In this document: positions 58,540-64,000 of the stretch, piece after piece
How positions within the stretch are numbered: position 1 is the first letter of the stretch
Layout of the letters: each line of letters opens with the position of its first letter
Source of the DNA: Lewinellaceae bacterium
GTDB taxonomy: Bacteria; Bacteroidota; Bacteroidia; Chitinophagales; Saprospiraceae
Direction: 5' to 3'
DNA length: 64,000 nt
NCBI GenBank assembly: GCA_020636215.1
Contig: JACJYG010000005.1
Span: 1 to 64,000, forward strand
Made by a program: the position numbers and the translations under genes
The notes under the pieces: generated by a model
Told to the model about the DNA's origin: nothing
The model's input: only the letters and a program-made list of their open reading frames with translations
Database searches by the model: none

Positions 58540-58693
58540 CTTATAAATCTGTCCTTTAAATGTACTGGATTCTGGCCAGAATTGCTAATGAATTTGGGGC
58601 GTGTTCAGGTGTTTGTGTTTTAGCGTATTAGAGTTTTCCTGAAGCAACTCCAACACTCGTGCCACAAACACCTGCTCCACTGACAAGTCCTTC

Positions 58694-61600
58694 CTACTGC
58701 CGAATAACCCCCTGCAACCAATAAGTATCCTCCATCCAGGCTTTCAGCCAATACAGGCCGGTTTCTTCGGCCTCGAGGTCCAGTTCGAGGCGCTCATTGG
58801 TATAGCCTTCTCCCTGTTGTATTATTTGCCCAAGGTTGTTGAATAAAACCCAGTGGTAGGCCCGTCGGCCGGGGGCGTCCAATTCGGCCCACAGCCGGCC
58901 CGAACTAGGGTTGGGAAAGGTGTGTAAAACGATTTCCTGTTTTCCTGCCGCCTGAGTTTCGTTGATAATGACTTCTAATTCCTGGCAAGCAGAATCAATC
59001 CCACAGGGGCTGGCTACATATAGACAAACCTCGTAGACGGCTTCTATCGGGAAGTCATGGTTCGGGTTGGCTACTCTGGAGGTATCGCCGTCTCCGAAAA
59101 CCCATAACCAATCCGTGGGGCCGTTGGCAGACTGGTCTTCGAAGTTGATCGAAAGGCCGTCTTGGGTGAAGTTGAAAGCAGCTACGGGCCCCGGACAGCT
59201 CACGCTGATCGTATTACAGGCCTGGGTGCTGCCACAGATATTGCTCACCGTCAGGCATACCTCATAGTCGCCGGCCATGGTGTAGGTATGCTGCGGGTTG
59301 GCCTGGGTGGAGGCCCCGCCGTCGCCAAAATCCCATAACCAGGCAATTGCACCGGTAGTGGAAGTGTCCTGGAAGCTGATCGCCAGTTCATCGGCGGTAA
59401 ACGTAAACCCAGCCTGAGGAGGCGTACAACCCACTTCTATCACCTCGCAACGTTGGGTGTTGCCACAAGGGCTGGATACAAAGAGGCAGGCCAGGTAATT
59501 TCCGGGGAAATTATACGTATGGGCAGGGTTTTGTTCGGTAGAAGTAGCCCCGTCTCCAAAGGCCCATTGCCAGCTCGTCGGGCTGTTGGTAGACAAGTCG
59601 GTGAACTGCAGGGCCAGTTCATCGGCGGTAACGGAGAAGTTGGCCTGTGGCGAATTGCAGGTTAGGGTAAGGTTCTTGCAAAATTGCGTGTTGCCACATG
59701 CACTGGAGGACGTCAGGCACACCTGGTAAGTGCCGGGCAGGAGGTACGTATGTTGTGGGTTAGCCGTTGTAGCGGTATTGCCATCTCCGAAGTCCCACAG
59801 CCATTGAGTGGGCATGTTCGAAGACTGGTCGGTGAAAGCTACCTGCAATTGGTTGGTAGTTTGGGTAAAACTGGCTACCGGCGCCGGGCAGTTAAGCGAG
59901 ATGGCCTGGCAGGTTTGGGTCGTTCCACAAATACTGCTCACTGTCAGGCAAGCCGTGTAGGCCCCGGGCTGGCTGTAAGTGTGTTGTGGATTAGCGGATG
60001 TGGAGGTGGCCCCATCGCCAAATTGCCAAAACCATTGAGTGGCTGCCGGGCTGGAGTTATCGAAAAATTGTACGGACAACTGGTTTACCTGACGGGAAAA
60101 GGCCGCTTGCGGAGCCGTACAAGTCACTTCTATGGACTGGCAGCTGGTGTTGCTGCCGCAGATGCTGCTCGCCTCCAGGCATATCTGATAACTGCCCGGG
60201 CTGCCATAAGTGTGTTGAGGGTTGGCCACTGTCGAAGAACTGCCATCTCCGAAGGTCCACAACCAGGAAGTAGGGCTGTTGGTGGAATTATCGGTAAAAG
60301 ACAGGCTCAGTTCATCGGACTGGAAGCTGAAAGCCGGCTGAGGCGCTGTACAACTAACAGTGACCTGCTCGCAGCTTTGGGTGCTGCCGCAAACGCTACT
60401 CGCCGTCAGGCATACCTGATAGGCGCCAGGTTGGCTGTAGGTATGGACCGGGTTGGCAGTGGTAGCCACATTGCCGTCCCCGAAGGCCCACATCCAGCTG
60501 GTAGGGCTGTTGGCCGACTGGTCGGTAAAGGACAGGCTGAGCTCGTTGGCATTGGAACTGAAGGCTGCCTGCGGGGCGGCGCAACTGACCGTCACCTGTT
60601 CGCAGGCCTGATCATTGCCACAGATATTGGTGGCCAGCAGGCAGATGATATAAGTGCCCGGGGCGCTGAATGTGTGCTGCGGATTTTGCACGTTGGCGTC
60701 CATGCCATCGCCAAAATTCCATAGCCATTGGGTCGGCAGGAATTGAGAAGTGTCAGTAATACTAACGGAAAGGCCGTCGCTTTGGATCTGGAAGCCCGCT
60801 GCCGGTTCTACACAAACAATTTCCACCGTTTGGCAAACCGTATCGGCCCCACACACGCTGCTGGTGATCAGGCACACTTCATACATGCCCGGAGTGCTGT
60901 ATATGTGCTGCGTATTCTGATTGCTGGAACTGCTGCCGTCGCCAAAATCCCATTGCCAGGAGGAAGCCCCGCCACTGCTGGTATCGGTGAAGGTGACGGA
61001 TAAAAAACTATTCTCGAAAGTAAAGCCAGCATCCGGTGGAAGGCAACTTACGCTGAGTGTCTGGCAATATTGACTGCTATCACCACAGGTGTTGAACGCA
61101 GTCAGGCAGATTTCATAATCACCGGGTTGGGTGTAATTATGAGTGGGCGAAGCGCCGCTCCCGCTGTCGCCATCACCAAAACTCCATTGCTGGCTGGTAA
61201 CGGTTGCACCGGAGGTGTCGGAGAAACTGAGCGTGAGGCCGTCTGCCTGGAAATCGAAACCGGCCTGAAGGGGCGCACAAGCTATTGTTATCGACTGGCA
61301 AAATTCCGTCATACCGCAGATGCTGCCGGCCTGAAGGCAGACCTCGTAGTCGCCGGGCGCCGGGAAAGTATATTCCAGGCTAGGCCCTGTGGTGCTGTCC
61401 TGTCCTTCCACGATCCACAGCCATTCTGACGGCTGGTTGGTGGAAGTATCAGTGAAGGTGACAGTAAGTTCGTTCGGAGTAAAAGCGAAACCGGCCTGCG
61501 GTGGTGAACAGGATACCTCCAGGGCTTGGCAAATGGTGTCCCCTACGCCACAGGGGCTACTGGCCGTCAGGCATACCTCGTAGGTGCCGGGAAGCGCGAA

Positions 61601-63901
61601 GGTGTGGATAGGGCCCTGCTCATTTGCGGTGCTGCCATCGCCAAAATCCCATAACCAACTGGCCGGGGTATTGGCGGAATTGTCCTGAAACTGAACGGTC
61701 AGTTCGTCGGGAATGGAAAGGAATTGGGATACCGGTGGAGGACAGGAAACATCAACAGTTGTACAGGAACTACCCTGGCCACATATCCCATTTATCGACA
61801 GGCAAACCTCATAAGTGCCGGTGGCGGGGAAATCGTGCATTGGGGATTGTTCCATAGAAGTGGAACCATCGCCAAAATCCCACATCCATTGTGTGGTGCC
61901 GGAAGAGGAGAAGTCTTCAAACTGAACACTCAGGCCATCGGCCTGGAAGTTGAAAGCCGTCGTCACATTGTTGCAAATCGCCTGCACAAACTGGCAGACT
62001 TCAGCATTGCCGCAGTCATTGGTGATGGCCATGCAGACGAAGTAGTTGCCAGGGGTATCAAAACCGTGGTTGGGGTTCTGCTCGGTAGAGGTCGTGCCGT
62101 CGCCAAAATCCCATAGCCAACTGTCGGGGTTGCCTATAGAGAGGTCCTGAAAGGAAATATCCAGCCCGTCGGAACCGAAGACAAAGCCTGGAATGGGCGG
62201 CTCGCAATCGACGGTTATCTGCTGGCAGTATTGCGAAGGGCCGCAGTTGCCGGTTGTCGAAAGACAGATCAAATATTGGCCCGTGGCGGGGAAGGTGTGC
62301 ATGGCTTGCTGGCCGGAAGCCGTGGCGCCATCTCCGAAGTCCCACATCCAGTCAGAGATCCCGATATCCCCGATACCGGAAAAATTCACTTCCAGGTCCT
62401 GGACCGTATACTGGAAAGATACCTGTGGCAGGCAAAAATCCCCTTCCTGGAGGAAAACCATAGAATCGGCGGGCGGATTGGCCCAAAAATCCACATTGCC
62501 CGAAGGCCAGCGCACGATGAGGCTGTCGATGCTGGTGGCGCTGCCCAGGCCGAAGTGGCCGGTAAAAGAGTTCATGATGCCGTAGCTTTCTCCGCTCCGT
62601 ACCTCGCGGATCTGTTTTCCCCAACTGCCGTAAAGCTCCAGGCGGGCGCCGATGCCGTTGATGTTGGAGTTGACGCCCTGCAGGCGTACTTTGAAGTAAT
62701 GGTTGCCGTTTCCATTGTTGAGGAACAGGCGGTCCGATTCATTACTGACCTGATTGTAACCAAAACCGAAACCGGCGTATACGTCGAGGAAGCCATCGTT
62801 GTTAAGGTCGCCTACTGCCGCAGTATGCAGGTGCGCGCCGCCGCTGACGGGAAAGGCATTATTCACTTTGCTGAAGGTGCCGTTCCCATTATTGCGCAGC
62901 AGGACGTGGCTGCCGCTGATAGAGGTGTACAGCAGGTCGATGAAACCGTCGTTGTCAAAATCGGCAAATTTGGCCTGCAGGCCGGTACCGACCCCCTGGA
63001 AAGCCGTGATCAGGCCACTGGGGAAGGAATAATCGGTGAAAGTGCCGTTGCCGTTGTTTCGGAACAGGACGTTGTTGATGTCGTGGTTGATGATGAAACA
63101 GTCCAGGTCGCCGTCATTATCTACATCCCCGAAGTCGGAGGCCCAGGATTGGGCAAAGGGCTGGATGTTGGCCTGTGCCGCCACTTCGGTAAAATGGTTG
63201 TCGCCGTCATTCTGAAAAAGCAGGTTGAGGCGGCGGCCATCGGTGGGGTCGTCCACACCGAGGCGGCATTTGGAAATATACAGGTCGATATCGCCGTCGT
63301 TGTCGTAATCCGTCCAGACGGAGCCATAATTGCCAGAATTGTCGGAAGGGACTGTGGAAACAGCCATGATGAGGCCGTAATCGGCGGCGAAACTGCCGCT
63401 GCCGTTATTTCGGAAAGGGACGCTCAGGCCGTCGTCGTGGCAGGCAAAAATGTCTATCGCTCCGTCGTTATTGATATCCACAAAATTGGAACCCTGAAGG
63501 AAGATGGAAGGGTCGTTGATAGTGCTGACGGTGTAAGTGGCGCCATCGGCATTGGCTTTAACCAGGTATAGGCTGTTGTACTGCCCGCCGGTAAAAATGT
63601 CATTGTAACCGTTCTGGTCAACATCTGCAACACAGAGGCTCCAATTGATGCCGTTCAAATCGGCAATAAAAGCGCCCACGAAAGCGCTGGTGTCCGCTTG
63701 TTGATATTCGATGTACAAAAATCGCCGGTCATCCAGGCGCACAATATCATCCAGTCCATCGTTGTTCATGTCCACTACGCCCACGGGCGCACCGCTGCGC
63801 AGCGTGTTGAAATCCAGCTCGCTGCTGGCGTCGATGAAGGTGATCTGGCCCAGTATCAGAGTGGGAAGAAGGGAGAAAATAGATAGTAGCGCTTTTCTCA
63901 T
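58694..63901 (-). CDS. FG-GAP/UnbV and 15x PKD T9SS protein, 1735 aa
   Basis: The start at 63,901 (MRKALLSIFSLLPTLILGQI) gives a signal peptide; 23 upstream codons are open but not signal-like. Residues about 20-400 hold FG-GAP/VCBS repeats with DxNNDGxxDI calcium loops (DMNNDGLDDIVRLDD, DVDQNGYNDIF, DYDNDGDIDLYIS). An ASPIC/UnbV-like module follows (VRLQGVNSNINGIGARLELY, SLIVRWPSGNVDFW). After it come fifteen PKD domains with WLWDFGDG cores, alternating with 'CxxPxAxF' linkers. The end is a sorting domain (TFPNPSSGRLWAELD, GLYWLKAWM). Such proteins are extended cell-surface or secreted factors; the ligand is unknown. Confidence 0.88.
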   Translation of the reverse strand: MRKALLSIFSLLPTLILGQITFIDASSELDFNTLRSGAPVGVVDMNNDGLDDIVRLDDRRFLYIEYQQADTSAFVGAFIADLNGINWSLCVADVDQNGYNDIFTGGQYNSLYLVKANADGATYTVSTINDPSIFLQGSNFVDINNDGAIDIFACHDDGLSVPFRNNGSGSFAADYGLIMAVSTVPSDNSGNYGSVWTDYDNDGDIDLYISKCRLGVDDPTDGRRLNLLFQNDGDNHFTEVAAQANIQPFAQSWASDFGDVDNDGDLDCFIINHDINNVLFRNNGNGTFTDYSFPSGLITAFQGVGTGLQAKFADFDNDGFIDLLYTSISGSHVLLRNNGNGTFSKVNNAFPVSGGAHLHTAAVGDLNNDGFLDVYAGFGFGYNQVSNESDRLFLNNGNGNHYFKVRLQGVNSNINGIGARLELYGSWGKQIREVRSGESYGIMNSFTGHFGLGSATSIDSLIVRWPSGNVDFWANPPADSMVFLQEGDFCLPQVSFQYTVQDLEVNFSGIGDIGISDWMWDFGDGATASGQQAMHTFPATGQYLICLSTTGNCGPSQYCQQITVDCEPPIPGFVFGSDGLDISFQDLSIGNPDSWLWDFGDGTTSTEQNPNHGFDTPGNYFVCMAITNDCGNAEVCQFVQAICNNVTTAFNFQADGLSVQFEDFSSSGTTQWMWDFGDGSTSMEQSPMHDFPATGTYEVCLSINGICGQGSSCTTVDVSCPPPVSQFLSIPDELTVQFQDNSANTPASWLWDFGDGSTANEQGPIHTFALPGTYEVCLTASSPCGVGDTICQALEVSCSPPQAGFAFTPNELTVTFTDTSTNQPSEWLWIVEGQDSTTGPSLEYTFPAPGDYEVCLQAGSICGMTEFCQSITIACAPLQAGFDFQADGLTLSFSDTSGATVTSQQWSFGDGDSGSGASPTHNYTQPGDYEICLTAFNTCGDSSQYCQTLSVSCLPPDAGFTFENSFLSVTFTDTSSGGASSWQWDFGDGSSSSNQNTQHIYSTPGMYEVCLITSSVCGADTVCQTVEIVCVEPAAGFQIQSDGLSVSITDTSQFLPTQWLWNFGDGMDANVQNPQHTFSAPGTYIICLLATNICGNDQACEQVTVSCAAPQAAFSSNANELSLSFTDQSANSPTSWMWAFGDGNVATTANPVHTYSQPGAYQVCLTASSVCGSTQSCEQVTVSCTAPQPAFSFQSDELSLSFTDNSTNSPTSWLWTFGDGSSSTVANPQHTYGSPGSYQICLEASSICGSNTSCQSIEVTCTAPQAAFSRQVNQLSVQFFDNSSPAATQWFWQFGDGATSTSANPQHTYSQPGAYTACLTVSSICGTTQTCQAISLNCPAPVASFTQTTNQLQVAFTDQSSNMPTQWLWDFGDGNTATTANPQHTYLLPGTYQVCLTSSSACGNTQFCKNLTLTCNSPQANFSVTADELALQFTDLSTNSPTSWQWAFGDGATSTEQNPAHTYNFPGNYLACLFVSSPCGNTQRCEVIEVGCTPPQAGFTFTADELAISFQDTSTTGAIAWLWDFGDGGASTQANPQHTYTMAGDYEVCLTVSNICGSTQACNTISVSCPGPVAAFNFTQDGLSINFEDQSANGPTDWLWVFGDGDTSRVANPNHDFPIEAVYEVCLYVASPCGIDSACQELEVIINETQAAGKQEIVLHTFPNPSSGRLWAELDAPGRRAYHWVLFNNLGQIIQQGEGYTNERLELDLEAEETGLYWLKAWMEDTYWLQGVIRQ

Positions 63902-64000
63902 AATGCTTGTGTTTTTCTGCCTTAGGGTTGCATTTCCCTGTAGCAGCTTGGGATTATTTGTTTTAGTCAAAAGGTCAAGACGTCCACGGCCCCCAAAGAT

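Noticed and set aside
62231..63571. Long plus-strand frame of 446 codons opposite the PKD/FG-GAP gene
   Set aside because: It is antisense to repeated Asp/Asn/Gly-rich codons and lacks a recognisable fold or start context.

Overview
The window looks like chromosome of a Bacteroidota bacterium, most likely of the Saprospiria (Lewinella/Haliscomenobacter-like). The evidence is the large number of secreted proteins with type IX secretion (T9SS) C-terminal sorting domains, one type B (CHU_C-like) sorting domain, an HU-CCDC81/SPOR membrane protein, Bacteroidota-type TANNTTTG promoter boxes and a moderately high GC content. No rRNA, tRNA or CRISPR array was seen.

Layout. 0-1.6 kb: end of an unknown gene, then queA (minus strand), frameshifted as given and carrying an in-frame repeat-derived insert. 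1.6-11.5 kb: three minus-strand T9SS proteins with almost identical C-terminal halves, each ending at a G-rich palindromic repeat, with an IS1182-like insertion sequence between the first two. 12.1-16.4 kb: metH, broken by many single-base indels and carrying a nested DUF559 endonuclease-like domain between G-rich palindromes. 17.3-21.8 kb: HU-CCDC81/SPOR protein, a REP-associated tyrosine transposase (RAYT) between two copies of a REP array, a lipoprotein and a helical hypothetical protein. 21.9-26.2 kb: a multi-cohesin T9SS protein followed by a small dockerin protein. 26.6-32.9 kb: housekeeping genes on the minus strand (metK, FAA hydrolase, trpS, two paralogous small exported proteins, ridA, rpmF, yceD). 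33.5-42.4 kb: a giant repeat adhesin of about 2,980 residues. 42.5-58.4 kb: a beta-propeller T9SS protein, an alpha/beta hydrolase, three tandem paralogous secreted proteins, a sialate O-acetylesterase and an ACT-domain protein. 58.7-63.9 kb: a large FG-GAP/UnbV/PKD T9SS protein.

Function. Two themes dominate: one-carbon/SAM metabolism (metK, metH, and queA as a SAM consumer), scattered rather than in an operon; and export of large multidomain surface proteins through T9SS.

The most unusual part is the repeat landscape: G-rich palindromes at the stop codons of T9SS genes and around a DUF559 gene inside metH; a different repeat read in frame inside queA; a RAYT/REP unit; three kinds of MITE-like element, one with an 8-bp target duplication and one found twice at 24-25 nt before a start codon; and intergenic arrays of unrelated sequence that share an 8-bp period. 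Single-base indels cluster in queA, the IS transposase, the start of one T9SS gene and metH, with one more in the giant adhesin. They look more like local consensus errors than gene decay, but this cannot be settled from the sequence alone.
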